A stretch of DNA of 64,000 nt from Bacteroides sp. (GCA_014801735.1 JAAVDO010000006.1:1-64000); one strand, 5' to 3'; shown: positions 8,295-18,154, numbered from the stretch's first letter. Notes: generated by a model from the sequence alone, not told the origin. Made by a program: numbers and translations.

Positions 8295-9577
8295 TGGCAA
8301 CGCGAGATCCGAAAGCATTGCAGAGAATGAATTCGATTTCTGTCTTCATAGGTCAGCGTCTGAGCTTCCGGACACCGGCTCCCGACGGGACGCTTGAAAA
8401 AAGGTCGTCGCCGGGAGTAGTGATCGCGGTTGGCGGAATAGCGCTGTCAATGATTATCATGCTGATCAGTATTGCAGTTGTTTCCGGATTTAAGAATGAA
8501 CTGAAGAAAAAAATAACGGGTTTCAACTCGCAGATAACCGTTTACTCGGGCGGCAACGGCATTGATAGAATCTCTCCGATAAAACTCGGAGATCTGAGGG
8601 GCTCAATCGAAAGAGTCATGCCGGACGCCGGGATCTCAGCTGCTGTCGATCTGTCGGGTGTCATCAAGACTGACAAGGCCTTTCAGGGTCTGATGATAAA
8701 GGGCGTTTCAGATGGTAATACCAGAAGTTTTATCGCCTCACAGATTACAAAAGGTAGAATGTGGGATAAAGGCGAGAATGCACTGGTGGTATCCGCCGCA
8801 ACAGCAAATGCTCTCGGAATAGATACAGGAGAAAGCGTTTATGCGCATTTCTTTGTTGATGATGATCTAAAGACCAGGAAGCTGACCGTGACCGGGATTT
8901 TCGATACCCATTTCACCGACTATGACAAAAAGATGGCTTTTGCCGACATTGGAGTCGTAGGAAAGATTGCAAACCTTGATTCAACTGAATGTACGGTCAT
9001 CGAAATCAACGGTATCGATAACAGCGCAATTGATGAGATGAGCGGAAAGCTGTCAGAAGTTTTTCTATCAGACGCACTTATCTCACGATCGGGATTCGTG
9101 CCGGTTGTTGACAATGTTAACCGTAGCGGTGCTTCCTATCTGAGCTGGCTTGATCTGCTTGACACCAATGTGGTAGTGATTCTTGTTCTGATGGCGCTTG
9201 TGGCAGGCTTCACACTGATATCGAGCTTATTTATTCTTATACTCGAAAGAGTGAGAATGATCGGGATACTGAAATCGCTCGGTGCGAGCAACCGTCAGGT
9301 AAGAGGCATCTTTATATATATGGCCGAGAGACTTGTAGTGAGAGGCATGATCGCTGGCAACGCGTTAGGCCTCGGCCTGATCTTTCTCCAGAATACGACT
9401 CACGCTCTTCCGCTCGATGCCGATGCATATTATCTGAGTTATGTGCCGGCTGAGATAGGATGGATTAGCGTTGTTGTCCTTAATCTGAGTGTGATCATCG
9501 TCACGTCGCTTATACTGATATTACCGTCTCAGATGATTTCGTCACTCTCCCCTGCAGAATCAATGAGGTATGAATAA
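8294..9577 (+). CDS. FtsX-like ABC transporter permease (LolC/LolE family)
   Basis: This 427-residue inner-membrane permease has one N-terminal membrane segment (about 38-62), a large periplasmic domain of the MacB_PCD type (about 65-270), then three C-terminal membrane segments of the FtsX type (about 285-420). The pattern is that of LolC/LolE, which pass lipoproteins from the inner membrane to the LolA carrier. No ATPase gene lies next to it. The ATG at 8294 overlaps the preceding stop (TAATG), which suggests coupling. A second ATG at 8327 gives MNSISVFIGQRLSFR, closer to the usual family start, so the true start is open. Confidence 0.85.
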   Translation: MATRDPKALQRMNSISVFIGQRLSFRTPAPDGTLEKRSSPGVVIAVGGIALSMIIMLISIAVVSGFKNELKKKITGFNSQITVYSGGNGIDRISPIKLGDLRGSIERVMPDAGISAAVDLSGVIKTDKAFQGLMIKGVSDGNTRSFIASQITKGRMWDKGENALVVSAATANALGIDTGESVYAHFFVDDDLKTRKLTVTGIFDTHFTDYDKKMAFADIGVVGKIANLDSTECTVIEINGIDNSAIDEMSGKLSEVFLSDALISRSGFVPVVDNVNRSGASYLSWLDLLDTNVVVILVLMALVAGFTLISSLFILILERVRMIGILKSLGASNRQVRGIFIYMAERLVVRGMIAGNALGLGLIFLQNTTHALPLDADAYYLSYVPAEIGWISVVVLNLSVIIVTSLILILPSQMISSLSPAESMRYE

Positions 9578-9652
9578 CAGGCACGAGTAATCAATTCGGT
9601 CCGTTCGTTTGTTAGTATATGTGAAAGTGCACATGGAGTGAAAAAATTTTCC

Positions 9653-9660
9653 TAAATTTG
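9653..9660 (+). promoter_or_regulatory. -7 box upstream of rsfS
   Basis: TAAATTTG lies 39 bp before the rsfS start. No good TTTG is found at the expected -33 distance, so this is a partial match. Confidence 0.45.
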
Positions 9661-9698
9661 CACATAAGTATATAACTTTACATATTCATCATAAGCTT

Positions 9699-10061
9699 TT
9701 GAACACCAAAAACAAAGATCTCACTTCGCTTATAGTGGAGGGAATTCGCCAACGAAAAGGCAAAAAGATAACAATCATCGACACATCACATATAGAGTCA
9801 TGTGCCGCACAACGGTTTATTATCTGTGAGGGAACATCTACAATGCATGTAGGGGCAATAGCCGACAGCATCAGAGAGTTTCTGCTTGAAGAGGCTGATA
9901 TAAAGCCATATAACTATGATGGCTATCAGAACTCGGAATGGATAGTCGTTGACTATGGCGACACCCTTGTACATGTGTTCCGACCGGAGGCCCGTGCCCG
10001 TTATAATCTTGAGGAACTATGGAGCGACGGCAAACAGACAGATCTGCCAGATGAAGACTGA
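9699..10061 (+). CDS. rsfS: ribosome silencing factor RsfS
   Basis: RsfS (Iojap family) binds uL14 on the 50S subunit and blocks joining to 30S under poor nutrition. The 120-residue protein has the family's central IDTSHIESCAAQRFIIC region and the closing block WIVVDYGDTLVHVF, with ARARYNLEELW at the end. The start is a TTG (9699); no ATG lies at the right place, and the reading frame begins directly with family sequence. It precedes ftsH by 74 bp, an arrangement common in Bacteroidetes. Confidence 0.93.
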   Translation: MNTKNKDLTSLIVEGIRQRKGKKITIIDTSHIESCAAQRFIICEGTSTMHVGAIADSIREFLLEEADIKPYNYDGYQNSEWIVVDYGDTLVHVFRPEARARYNLEELWSDGKQTDLPDED

Positions 10062-10135
10062 GTATATTAGTCTTCGAAGCCTTTCGCCTAACCATTAAAC
10101 AACGCAAATAACCAAATTTTCCATAACGTCGCATT

Positions 10136-12211
10136 ATGAATCAGAAGCCAAAGAAATCGGGATTCAAGCTCAACATGTATTGGATGTATGCCATCGTGGT
10201 TGTCTTCCTGATTGGAATATTATATCTTGACGATGATTTGCTCTCGCGCGAGGTGAGTTACAGCAAATTTGAGAACTATGTAGCCACCGGCGGTGTCAAC
10301 AAGATCATCGTACTTACTAATAAAAACCGTGCCGAAGGTTTTCTGACCGATTCACTGGCTCAGAAAGTCTTTCCCGAGGGTTCATATAAGGCTGGTTCGG
10401 GTGTAAAGGCATACATCGTTACCGATATACCGTCAGCCGACAAACTGCAGGACAAAATTGATCAGTGGCAGGCAGACGGCGTATTCAAAGGCGAGGTAAA
10501 GTTTGAGAAGAGCAGCGACTATTCGGCAATGCTCTGGACTTTCGGGCCCGTTGTTCTGCTGATCGGATTCTGGTTCGTCATGATGCGCAGAATGTCGGGT
10601 AAGGACGGAGGTGCCGGAGGTGGTGTCTTCAGCGTTGGAAAGTCGAAAGCAAAGATTTTTGATAAAGATGGTCCCATCCAGGTGACATTCAAGGATGTAG
10701 CAGGACTTTCAGAGGCAAAGACCGAAATACAGGAGATAGTAGAATTTCTGAGAAATCCCCAGCGATATACCGATTTGGGAGGAAAAATTCCAAAGGGAGC
10801 ACTGCTTGTGGGCCCTCCCGGAACGGGTAAGACTCTGCTTGCAAAGGCTGTGGCGGGCGAGGCCAACGTTCCATTCTTCTCTATGTCGGGTTCCGACTTT
10901 GTAGAAATGTTTGTCGGCGTGGGAGCTTCGCGTGTTCGCGATCTCTTCCGACAGGCTAAGGAAAAGGCACCGTGCATCGTCTTTATCGACGAGATAGATG
11001 CCGTTGGCCGTGCTCGTGGAAAGAATCCCAACATGGGTTCAAACGACGAGCGTGAGAATACCCTGAACCAGCTTCTGACTGAAATGGACGGTTTCGGCAC
11101 CAACAGTGGCGTAATAATCCTGGCAGCTACCAACCGTGCGGACATCCTTGATAAAGCGCTTCTGCGCGCAGGTCGTTTCGACCGTCAGATCTATGTGGAT
11201 CTTCCCGATCTGAACGATAGAGTTGCTATTTTCAATGTTCATCTGCGCAAAATCAAGACTGACGATACGGTAGACGTAAAACTGCTCGCACGTCAGACAC
11301 CGGGATTCTCAGGCGCCGATATTGCAAACGTATGTAACGAGGCTGCACTCATTGCAGCACGCCATAATAAAGATCACGTTGGCAAGCAGGACTTCATTGA
11401 TGCTGTCGACCGCATCATCGGTGGTCTGGAGAAACGCTCAAAAATCACAACCGACGAGGAGAAGCGGGCTATCGCCGTTCACGAGGCAGGTCACGCTACC
11501 ATCTCTTGGCACCTTCGTTATGCTAATCCCCTGATCAAGGTTACGATTGTGCCTCGCGGTAAAGCTCTCGGTGCCGCCTGGTATCTGCCGGAAGAGCGTC
11601 AGATAACTCCGACACAAGCCATACTCGACGAAATGTGTTCGACACTTGGCGGTCGTGCGGCTGAAGAATTGTTTCTCGGCAGAATATCGACAGGAGCTGC
11701 CAACGATCTTGAGCGTGTTACGAAACAGGCGTATGCGATGGTTGTTTATTACGGCATGAGTGATAAACTGCCCAACCTGAGCTACTATGACTCGACAGGC
11801 CAGGACTATGGTTTCAGTAAGCCATACTCTGACGAACGCGCAAGACTGATCGACGAAGAGGTTTCGCGTATTATTTCCGAGCAGTATGAGCGTGCCAAAG
11901 AGATCCTGAAGCAGCATGCTGAGGGACATCATAAACTCGCCGACACGCTGATTACCCGCGAGGTGATCTTTACCGAAGATGTCGAAAAGATTTTTGGTAA
12001 ACGCCAGTGGGTATCGCGCACTGATGAAATACTTGCTGCCCGCGAGAATCAGAATGCAAATGATCCATACGAGGACATAACCGACCAGCAGAAACAGAAC
12101 AAGGAGGATGAAACCAAACCCTCCGACGACGAGCCGAAACCCGATCCGGAAAGCAACGGTGAGTCGGAGAAAGACGGACAGACACCCCCGCCCTTCACTC
12201 CCGCAAAGTAA
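10136..12211 (+). CDS. ftsH: ATP-dependent zinc metalloprotease FtsH
   Basis: FtsH is a membrane-anchored hexameric AAA+ protease that removes damaged membrane and short-lived regulatory proteins. This 691-residue copy has a first membrane segment at about 14-31, an extracytoplasmic domain, a second segment at about 135-150, Walker A GPPGTGKT (226-233), Walker B IVFIDEID (281-288), the second region of homology ending RAGRFDRQI, and the zinc motif HEAGH (449-453). The last 60 residues form a charged, Pro-rich tail. It is followed at once by a strong terminator. Confidence 0.98.
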   Translation: MNQKPKKSGFKLNMYWMYAIVVVFLIGILYLDDDLLSREVSYSKFENYVATGGVNKIIVLTNKNRAEGFLTDSLAQKVFPEGSYKAGSGVKAYIVTDIPSADKLQDKIDQWQADGVFKGEVKFEKSSDYSAMLWTFGPVVLLIGFWFVMMRRMSGKDGGAGGGVFSVGKSKAKIFDKDGPIQVTFKDVAGLSEAKTEIQEIVEFLRNPQRYTDLGGKIPKGALLVGPPGTGKTLLAKAVAGEANVPFFSMSGSDFVEMFVGVGASRVRDLFRQAKEKAPCIVFIDEIDAVGRARGKNPNMGSNDERENTLNQLLTEMDGFGTNSGVIILAATNRADILDKALLRAGRFDRQIYVDLPDLNDRVAIFNVHLRKIKTDDTVDVKLLARQTPGFSGADIANVCNEAALIAARHNKDHVGKQDFIDAVDRIIGGLEKRSKITTDEEKRAIAVHEAGHATISWHLRYANPLIKVTIVPRGKALGAAWYLPEERQITPTQAILDEMCSTLGGRAAEELFLGRISTGAANDLERVTKQAYAMVVYYGMSDKLPNLSYYDSTGQDYGFSKPYSDERARLIDEEVSRIISEQYERAKEILKQHAEGHHKLADTLITREVIFTEDVEKIFGKRQWVSRTDEILAARENQNANDPYEDITDQQKQNKEDETKPSDDEPKPDPESNGESEKDGQTPPPFTPAK

Positions 12212-12223
12212 CAGTTTAGATCA

Positions 12224-12272
12224 CCAAAAAGCAACGCGACCAATTGAATGAAAGGTCGCGTTGCTTTTTTGG
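12224..12272. terminator. bidirectional rho-independent terminator
   Basis: CCAAAAAGCAACGCGACC (12224-12241) pairs with 12254-12272 (one extra T) around a 12-base loop. The A tract on one side and T tract on the other let it end both ftsH (+) and the DUF695 gene (-). Confidence 0.93.
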
Positions 12273-12289
12273 TATCGACTATCAGATGT

Positions 12290-12745
12290 TCAGTCCATCT
12301 TGATTTCTACTTCCGACATTTCTGAATATTCAGCCCATTCCGGGTCATTTTCAGCATAAATTTTTAAGGGAAGTTCAGGTAATGAACTCAAAGCTTCATT
12401 AAGTTTACGGCCGAAAATATGAGTGCTGAGAGTATAGAAAATCCAGTCACGTTCGTCGTCGCCGGTATAGATCCCCGTCATCACTGCCACAGGATCTTTG
12501 CGGAATGCGCTGACAAGTGCCTCCTGAGCTTTCTCCATAAGTGCGGATGTCTCTTCATCGGGCATGCCGTCAGCTAAACCCTGATAATGCCAACTCACTT
12601 CAATACGTATGTTGTATTTGGGATTGTTCCGAAAGCGGTCTACGTCCTTACGGCCGGTCACCATTATCAATCGGCCTGATTCACTCTCGGTTGGCGCCGT
12701 CCACCATTGGCCTGGGCGCTCATCTGTCTGTTGTAATACTTCCAT
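12290..12745 (-). CDS. DUF695 domain protein
   Basis: This protein of about 151 residues matches the DUF695 pattern over nearly its whole length: a tryptophan-rich start (GQWWTAPTESESG), VTGRKDVDRF, a YNIRIEVSWHY strand, TGIYTGDDERDWIFYT, and an ending with LPLKIYAENDPEWAEY. The family has no established function. The ATG at 12745 is preferred; the upstream one at 12796 adds 17 residues outside the family. It stands alone on the minus strand between ftsH and the DUF3127 gene. Confidence 0.8.
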   Translation of the reverse strand: MEVLQQTDERPGQWWTAPTESESGRLIMVTGRKDVDRFRNNPKYNIRIEVSWHYQGLADGMPDEETSALMEKAQEALVSAFRKDPVAVMTGIYTGDDERDWIFYTLSTHIFGRKLNEALSSLPELPLKIYAENDPEWAEYSEMSEVEIKMD

Positions 12746-12850
12746 TTCTAAAATTTTTTGCGAATATATCAAATAATCTTGAGATATAGGCAACAATAAT
12801 TCAACGAAAGATTATGTTGATAAATTTTTCGGGAAAATCAGCGTCGGAAT

Positions 12851-12882
12851 TTTGAAAATGGCAGGCGGATTTGCTAACTTTG
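12851..12882 (+). promoter_or_regulatory. promoter of the DUF3127 gene
   Basis: TTTG (12851-12854), 20 bases, then TAACTTTG (12875-12882): a full match to the Bacteroidetes housekeeping promoter, 39 bp before the ATG. Confidence 0.85.
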
Positions 12883-12921
12883 TAGAGAAATAACCCATAA
12901 GAAAATTGACAACTATTAAAT

Positions 12922-13347
12922 ATGGAAGTAATAGGAAGAATCATTCAGGCTTTCCCCCCCGTAGAAGGCACTTCTAAAGCAGGAAATCCCTGGAAGAAAC
13001 GCGAGTACATTCTCGAAACACAGGAAACATATCCAAAAAAAATCTTTTTTGATTTCTTTGGAGAAAGAGCCGACCAGTATCCTCTGAATGTGGGCGATCA
13101 GATCAAGCTCAGTTTCGATATCGAGAGCCGCGAATACAATGGACGTTGGTTTGTAAGTATACGTGGATGGAAAGCTGAACCCGCAGTAGAACAAGCTGCC
13201 TCAGGCGCGCCTGTTCCTCAGAGCGGCGGATATGGATATGCCCCTGCAGCGCCTTATGGTGCAGCTCCGGCACCGAGCTACGGTGCTATTCCCGTTCCCC
13301 CGCCGGCAGTAGGCGAATCGGCACCCACCGACGACCTTCCTTTCTGA
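12922..13347 (+). CDS. DUF3127 protein, OB-fold with SSB-like acidic tip
   Basis: This 141-residue protein has a compact beta-rich domain (1-95, typical of DUF3127, predicted OB fold), a linker of about 35 residues rich in Gly, Ala, Pro and Tyr, and a C-terminal acidic tip DDLPF. Domain, flexible linker and tip follow the plan of single-stranded DNA-binding protein, whose last residues (DDDIPF in E. coli) dock repair enzymes. Binding to single-stranded DNA is therefore a reasonable inference, not shown. The endonuclease IV gene starts 74 bp downstream. Confidence 0.85.
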   Translation: MEVIGRIIQAFPPVEGTSKAGNPWKKREYILETQETYPKKIFFDFFGERADQYPLNVGDQIKLSFDIESREYNGRWFVSIRGWKAEPAVEQAASGAPVPQSGGYGYAPAAPYGAAPAPSYGAIPVPPPAVGESAPTDDLPF

Positions 13348-13421
13348 TATAGTATATAGCATTAATACCGGACGGGTGGAAGCAGTATGCTCTCCGCCCG
13401 CTCGTTGTAAAAAATGAGAGA

Positions 13422-14351
13422 TTGAAACAGAACAACAGCATAGAACCGCAAGCCGAGACATTCGGGCCGGGAAATAATGACAGCCGTGCTTCACGCACCG
13501 CACGCTATATCGGAGCTCATGTTTCGGTAGAAGGAGGCGTAAGCTCTGCCCCGCTTAATGCCAGAAACATCGGAGCCGGGGCCTTCGCACTTTTCACCCG
13601 GAATCCGTCACGATGGAATTCCAAAGCTATTAGTAACGCCGAGGCCGAAGCTTTTCGCAGAAATTGCATGGAACTGGGCTACAGCCCTGCCTCCATACTT
13701 CCTCACGATAGCTACCTGATTAATCTCGGGGCTCCCGATCCAGAAAAACTTGAGAAGAGTCGCACTGCGTTTGCTGACGAGATTGTACGATGCGAACAGC
13801 TCGGTCTGTCAATGCTCAATTTTCACCCGGGTTCTCATCTGGGACTGATTGATCCCGATGCCTGCCTTGATCTGATAGCCGAATCCATCAATATGGCTCT
13901 TGACAATTCGTCCGGTGTAAAAGCAGTGATTGAAAATACCGCTGGCCAGGGCTCCAATCTTGGTTTCGACTTCGCCCATCTCGCTCATATTATAAGTAAG
14001 GTCGAGGATAAGTCGAGGGTTGGTGTTTGCATTGATTCATGCCATGCTTACGCAGCAGGCTACGATCTTGCTACCGACGAAGGTTATGAAAAGATGTGGA
14101 AGGACTTCGACGAAATCATTGGTCTGAAATATCTGAGCGGAATGCATATCAATGATTCAAAGAAAGGTCTCGGGAGTCACGTTGACCGTCATGAAACTAT
14201 CGGCAACGGTACTATAGGCCTCCCATTTTTCAAAAATCTTATGGCCGACGAAAGAATGAAAGGTATTCCATTAATACTCGAGACTCCTGATGAATCTCGT
14301 TGGGCTGAAGAAATCGATCTCCTTTATTCCTTGATACCAGAAAGTAAGTAA
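13422..14351 (+). CDS. nfo: deoxyribonuclease IV (AP endonuclease)
   Basis: Endonuclease IV cuts DNA 5' of abasic sites in base excision repair and uses three zinc ions in a TIM barrel. Visible family blocks are [75 protein letters not shown] and PLILETPD, which hold the His, Asp and Glu ligands. The only fitting start is a TTG at 13422, giving 309 residues with about 26 extra at the N-terminus compared with the usual protein of about 280. Confidence 0.94.
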   Translation: MKQNNSIEPQAETFGPGNNDSRASRTARYIGAHVSVEGGVSSAPLNARNIGAGAFALFTRNPSRWNSKAISNAEAEAFRRNCMELGYSPASILPHDSYLINLGAPDPEKLEKSRTAFADEIVRCEQLGLSMLNFHPGSHLGLIDPDACLDLIAESINMALDNSSGVKAVIENTAGQGSNLGFDFAHLAHIISKVEDKSRVGVCIDSCHAYAAGYDLATDEGYEKMWKDFDEIIGLKYLSGMHINDSKKGLGSHVDRHETIGNGTIGLPFFKNLMADERMKGIPLILETPDESRWAEEIDLLYSLIPESK

Positions 14352-14540
14352 GATTCAAACAAAACGTCAACTGAACTAAGGGCCTTTGCGTAGCTCCGGT
14401 GTAAGAGAATGACATAGATACCATCATTCATCTCTACCGCAAACTTGTCAGCAGACCCTGCGATGTTCCGATTGCTGTTCGTGGAGCTTACTGATACCGC
14501 TGGGTCAGAACTGATTTCCCATTCAAAATTACGCTTACAA
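14352..14540 (+). other. 189-bp gap between nfo and hisS
   Basis: I see no clear promoter or RNA element here. A minus-strand frame of 78 codons crosses it (14324-14560), but it overlaps both neighbours and matches no family that I know. Confidence 0.4.
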
Positions 14541-15899
14541 ATGAAACCATCAATACCCAAAGGAACGAGAGATTTCGGACCTGTAGAAATGGCCCGTAGA
14601 AACTATATATTCGATACTATACGCAGTGTTTTTCGCCTCTTCGGTTTTTCTCAGATAGAGACCCCCTCCATGGAATCACTTTCGACCCTGATGGGGAAAT
14701 ATGGAGAAGAAGGTGATAAATTGCTCTTCAAGATTCTTGATTCCGGCGATTTCACCCGAAAGCTTGATCTCGAAATGGCAAAAAACGGCGATTACGTGCA
14801 TCTAACACCGAAGATTTCCGAGAAAGGTCTCAGATATGATCTCACTGTGCCTTTCGCACGCTATGTCGTGATGCATCGCGACCAACTGCAGATGCCCTTC
14901 AAACGCTTCCAGATCCAACCGGTGTGGCGTGCCGACCGTCCGCAGAAGGGTCGTTACAGGGAGTTTTACCAATGTGATGCCGATGTAGTAGGAAGCGACT
15001 CTCTGACCAACGAGATAGAACTCCTGCAAATGATCGATGAAGTGTTCCGCCGTCTTAAGGTCAGAATCGCCATAAAGCTTAACAACCGCAAAGTGCTTGC
15101 CGGAATCGCCGAGCATATCGGAGAACCCGACAAGATGATTGACATAACCGTGGCCATCGATAAGATCGATAAGATCGGCCTTGATAACGTGTGTGAGGAA
15201 CTTCGACAGCGAGGACTCCGGGAGGACGCTATCGAAGCGCTGAAACCCATCCTCGCAATCGACGGATCGATTGACGAACGTCTGGATAAACTTGCAACTC
15301 TTCTTAGTGGAAGCGAGATTGGTTCGCTCGGTGTGGCCGAACTTAAAGAGGTCGTTGAGGGTACAAGCAAGCTTGGTCTTGATGCTCAGCTCGATCTTGA
15401 TGTGTCACTCGCCCGAGGCCTCAATTACTACACCGGAACAATAATCGAGGTCAAAGCCCTTGATGTGCAGATAGGAAGTATCTCAGGTGGTGGGCGCTAC
15501 GATAATCTGACAGGTGTATTCGGCATGCCCGGCCTCTCTGGTGTTGGCATAAGTTTCGGTGCTGATCGCATATATGATGTACTTAATACACTTGACCTCT
15601 ACCCCGCCGATGCTTCCCGTGGTGTCGATATCATGTTCTGCAACTTCGGAACAAATGAAGCTATTGCTTCCATGAAACTGATAAAGACCTTACGTCAGGC
15701 CGGTGTCTCAGCCGAAATATACCCTGATGCCGCTAAGATGAAGAAACAGATGGGACGGGCAGATGCTCTCAATGCCCGTTTTGTTGGTATTATTGGAGAA
15801 ACCGAACTGGAGGAATCAACCGTCACCGTAAAAAACATGTCCACCGGTGAACAGATAAAACTCCCTGTAGCCGATTGTGCGTCCTACATTCTTTGTTGA
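14541..15899 (+). CDS. hisS: histidine-tRNA ligase
   Basis: This class II synthetase has 452 residues from the ATG at 14541 ([14 protein letters not shown], the usual family start). Motif 1 is in the N-terminal third; motif 2 reads [17 protein letters not shown]; the histidine-specific block reads [15 protein letters not shown]; motif 3 follows [14 protein letters not shown] with GISFGADRI. The C-terminal anticodon-binding domain begins near VDIMFCNFG. Starting at 14445 would add 32 residues of unrelated sequence. Confidence 0.96.
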   Translation: MKPSIPKGTRDFGPVEMARRNYIFDTIRSVFRLFGFSQIETPSMESLSTLMGKYGEEGDKLLFKILDSGDFTRKLDLEMAKNGDYVHLTPKISEKGLRYDLTVPFARYVVMHRDQLQMPFKRFQIQPVWRADRPQKGRYREFYQCDADVVGSDSLTNEIELLQMIDEVFRRLKVRIAIKLNNRKVLAGIAEHIGEPDKMIDITVAIDKIDKIGLDNVCEELRQRGLREDAIEALKPILAIDGSIDERLDKLATLLSGSEIGSLGVAELKEVVEGTSKLGLDAQLDLDVSLARGLNYYTGTIIEVKALDVQIGSISGGGRYDNLTGVFGMPGLSGVGISFGADRIYDVLNTLDLYPADASRGVDIMFCNFGTNEAIASMKLIKTLRQAGVSAEIYPDAAKMKKQMGRADALNARFVGIIGETELEESTVTVKNMSTGEQIKLPVADCASYILC

Positions 15900-15955
15900 A
15901 AAAAGACATCCAGGAGAATACAATAGCCCTGCTGCACGAAAAAATGTCCTACTTG

Positions 15956-15986
15956 TTGCATGTAAGGAAAAGTTTCATTAACTTTG
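15956..15986 (+). promoter_or_regulatory. promoter of tRNA-Pro
   Basis: TTG (15956-15958), 20 bases, TAACTTTG (15979-15986), then 33 bases to the mature 5' end. Confidence 0.8.
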
Positions 15987-16019
15987 CATCGCAATTGGCA
16001 ATTACTCGACCTCTTGCAT

Positions 16020-16093
16020 CGGGGCGTAGCGCAGTCCGGTAGCGCACCTGGTTTGGGACCAGGTGGTCGCAGGTTCGAATCCTGTCACCCCGA
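16020..16093 (+). tRNA. tRNA-Pro (anticodon TGG)
   Basis: The 74-base cloverleaf has an anticodon stem CCTGG/CCAGG with loop TTTGGGA, so the anticodon is TGG. The T arm is GCAGG-TTCGAAT-CCTGT. The acceptor arms are CGGGGCG and CACCCCG, leaving one C-A mismatch at pair 6-67. The discriminator is A and no CCA is encoded. It has its own promoter and terminator. Confidence 0.96.
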
Positions 16094-16107
16094 CGCTCTT
16101 TTAACCG

Positions 16108-16145
16108 ATTAGGATTAAGCAATTTATTGCTTAATCCTAATTTTT
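16108..16145 (+). terminator. terminator after tRNA-Pro
   Basis: ATTAGGATTAAGCAA (16108-16122) pairs perfectly over 15 bp with 16127-16141 around a 4-base loop, followed by TTTT. It lies 15 bases after the tRNA. Confidence 0.9.
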
Positions 16146-16191
16146 GTATCCGGGGTTGTAAGAGCGCGTATCGTACTTTAGTTACTGTGGA

Positions 16192-17241
16192 TCATTTTAA
16201 AGAATAGCAATAGAACTGATCGTCGGAGCGATCTGGGTTGATTCCAATGAGCCTACTGTCGTCCATAACAATGAACGACGCTAAGGACACATCAAGATTG
16301 CATTGCAACAAGGGTTCTCCAGAAAATCCGTAGACTCGTATAATATTGGAATGTTCCTTTAGATCACCCCATGGTTTTCCGAAATAACTTGCGTATACAT
16401 AATTATCGGAAGCATAGAGCCACTCATAGTAAACAATGTTGTAATCTACATTATACTCATACTTGCCCGTTAGTTTTTCATCGGTATAACGATAAAATTC
16501 GGGAGCTTTATCGCCACCCCAATATTTGACGATATGGAGACTGTCGCTATCGATAATCCCGAATTCCAGCCTGTCTATAAGAAAATATGCTGTAGCAAAA
16601 CGTGAGTTGTTGACCACCATCCAGAAATCTTCAAACTCGCTGTAATAATCTTTTCCCATTTCCTCCTTCAGACTGAAAGGAGAATTAATGCTATCGAGCA
16701 CTGTCTCTGTGGAGAAATCGACAAGTCTTCTTACTATGTGCCGTGGACTTATCCCTTTCATCATATACCGGCTTCCGCCACAAAAATTGAGTTCCATAAC
16801 TGATTCATAGGGACTGAATTCCCTGACAGCAAAAACTTCGCTGTTGACAGCTCCGCTATCGGTGAGGATATAAGAATGATAGCGGCCGTCACCATGATCT
16901 CTAACAATAAACCGACTTTCAGGCATATTGTTGACAACCATCGGCATAAGACACTCTTCAGGTCCCGGTCCATACGGACAAAAAGAATACAAATATCTCA
17001 GACTGTCGTTGAAGACAGCGAAATGCAAACCGTTGGCATGCTCAACATCACTGACAACAATATATGGATCCGCCCTGAAAATGTTACCAGGCTTGATAAC
17101 CACACTCATTTCGACAGAATCCGCCGAAACTTTGATTTCATTCATAAATGTAGCATCCGGATCGGATCTGCCGCTATCCTTCCGACTGCAGGCAACAGTG
17201 AGAAGAAGGCACACAGAACAAAGAGAAAGAAGTTTTTTCAT
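16192..17241 (-). CDS. 6-bladed beta-propeller lipoprotein
   Basis: This 349-residue protein begins with a lipoprotein signal (MKKLLSLCSVCLLLTVAC, lipidated Cys at 18). The rest is beta-rich with repeated aromatic and Asp/Gly turns (for example FNDSLRYLYSFCPYGPGPEE), resembling the TolB-like 6-blade propeller lipoproteins (BF3164-like) common in Bacteroidetes. Its role is unknown. It faces the hisS-tRNA unit tail to tail. Its promoter (17278-17307) lies within a 10-bp inverted repeat, so it may be under specific control. Confidence 0.75.
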   Translation of the reverse strand: MKKLLSLCSVCLLLTVACSRKDSGRSDPDATFMNEIKVSADSVEMSVVIKPGNIFRADPYIVVSDVEHANGLHFAVFNDSLRYLYSFCPYGPGPEECLMPMVVNNMPESRFIVRDHGDGRYHSYILTDSGAVNSEVFAVREFSPYESVMELNFCGGSRYMMKGISPRHIVRRLVDFSTETVLDSINSPFSLKEEMGKDYYSEFEDFWMVVNNSRFATAYFLIDRLEFGIIDSDSLHIVKYWGGDKAPEFYRYTDEKLTGKYEYNVDYNIVYYEWLYASDNYVYASYFGKPWGDLKEHSNIIRVYGFSGEPLLQCNLDVSLASFIVMDDSRLIGINPDRSDDQFYCYSLK

Positions 17242-17252
17242 TGATTTCTATA

Positions 17253-17319
17253 GGCAATGGATTATCTTGAAACTTTGCAAAGATACAAATAATTCAGTGA
17301 TATCAAAAGATCCATTGCC
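17253..17319 (-). promoter_or_regulatory. lipoprotein promoter bracketed by a 10-bp inverted repeat
   Basis: On the minus strand TTTG (17307-17304), 18 bases, TATCTTTG (17285-17278) forms a promoter. GGCAATGGAT (17253-17262) and its exact complement ATCCATTGCC (17310-17319) flank it, one arm just upstream of -33 and one downstream of the start site. A dimeric regulator binding both arms is one reading. Confidence 0.6.
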
Positions 17320-17388
17320 CCTGAGATTCAATATCGAAGTGCAAAATTTCCGATCTGAATAGCCACAATATTTTTGAGGCTCGAGGCT
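17320..17388. repeat. interspersed ~70-bp repeat, copy A
   Basis: The first 45 bases (17320-17364) are identical to 22026-22070, and the next 25 are about 70% similar. Read on the minus strand the shared part could encode FRSEILHFDIES, but copy A is frameshifted relative to copy B. The two direct copies enclose the IS30 remnant, the GLPGLI gene and the barrel gene. Confidence 0.85.
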
Positions 17389-17458
17389 AAATATCGGTAG
17401 ACAGGAAAAAATTGGATAAACATCCCCTCCGAGCTAATTTACCGTCACATCCACATCA

Positions 17459-18047
17459 GTGGAGTTCTCATCCCATTGCAGCCATAAGATGAGACTATGG
17501 AGGTCCCGACCGCACAACAACGGTAAAAATATCACTGAGCGGGTAGGTATTCACCATATACTGGCAGAAGCTGACGGGTCTCGATTCGCGGACTGCGAGA
17601 CAAACACGATAGTTGGGAAGGAAGGCAAATACGCGATAGTCACACTCACTGAGAGAAGGATAATTAGCCGGCTAATGGAGAGACTGAGGCAAACCATCCC
17701 GAACCACTGGAAAAAGCCATCATACGGCTACTGTTCCCCTACAGATACATCATCAAGTCAATCACAACCGACAATAGGTTGGAGTTCTGCGCCCACACGC
17801 TTATCTTCAAGGCTCTGGCTGCAAAGGGGGACAAAGCATCTCAATCTTGTTTTCTTTTCAGACTCGTATTCCTCATAGCAACAAGGGGCAATTAAAATAC
17901 AAACAAACTTATTCGTTAATACATACCTAAAGGCTCCGATTTTTCAACCTTGACAGAAGCCTTCATCCGCCAAATCAAGTATATAATTAACCGACGCCTG
18001 CGCAAAATACTTAATTATGAATAACCTAAAAGGTTTTCTCCGAGTAA
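17459..18047 (+). pseudogene. decayed IS30 family transposase
   Basis: Frame 2 from 17459 reads RVGIHHI, EADGSRFADCETNTIVGKEG and YAIVTLTERR, the first part of an IS30 (IS4351-like) DDE domain. After a frameshift near 17660-17686, frame 1 continues EPLEKAIIRLLFPYRYIIKS then ITTDNRLEFCAHTL, which holds the second catalytic Asp. The middle, with the catalytic Glu region, is missing. A C-terminal remnant reads FIRQIKYIINRRLRKILNYE at 17962-18021, followed by a stop and PKRF. The N-terminal DNA-binding part is absent, so it cannot transpose. I find no inverted ends. Confidence 0.85.
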
Positions 18048-18062
18048 ATAGCTCATTTTCAG

Positions 18063-18154
18063 TTGCTAGTTGATTTTATGGCTTAACTTTGTAGTACTAT
18101 GTTTCAAAATATTTCATAAATTGTTTTGCGTCTTACGGATTTTTCGTAACTTTG
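18063..18154 (+). promoter_or_regulatory. two tandem promoters for the GLPGLI operon
   Basis: Promoter 1: TTG (18063-18065), 18 bases, TAACTTTG (18084-18091). Promoter 2: TTTG (18125-18128), 18 bases, TAACTTTG (18147-18154). Both point right toward 18426. The leader from the second is about 265 nt. Confidence 0.75.

Noticed and set aside
14324..14560. 78-codon minus-strand frame between nfo and hisS
   Set aside because: It overlaps both flanking genes, has no promoter and matches no family known to me.
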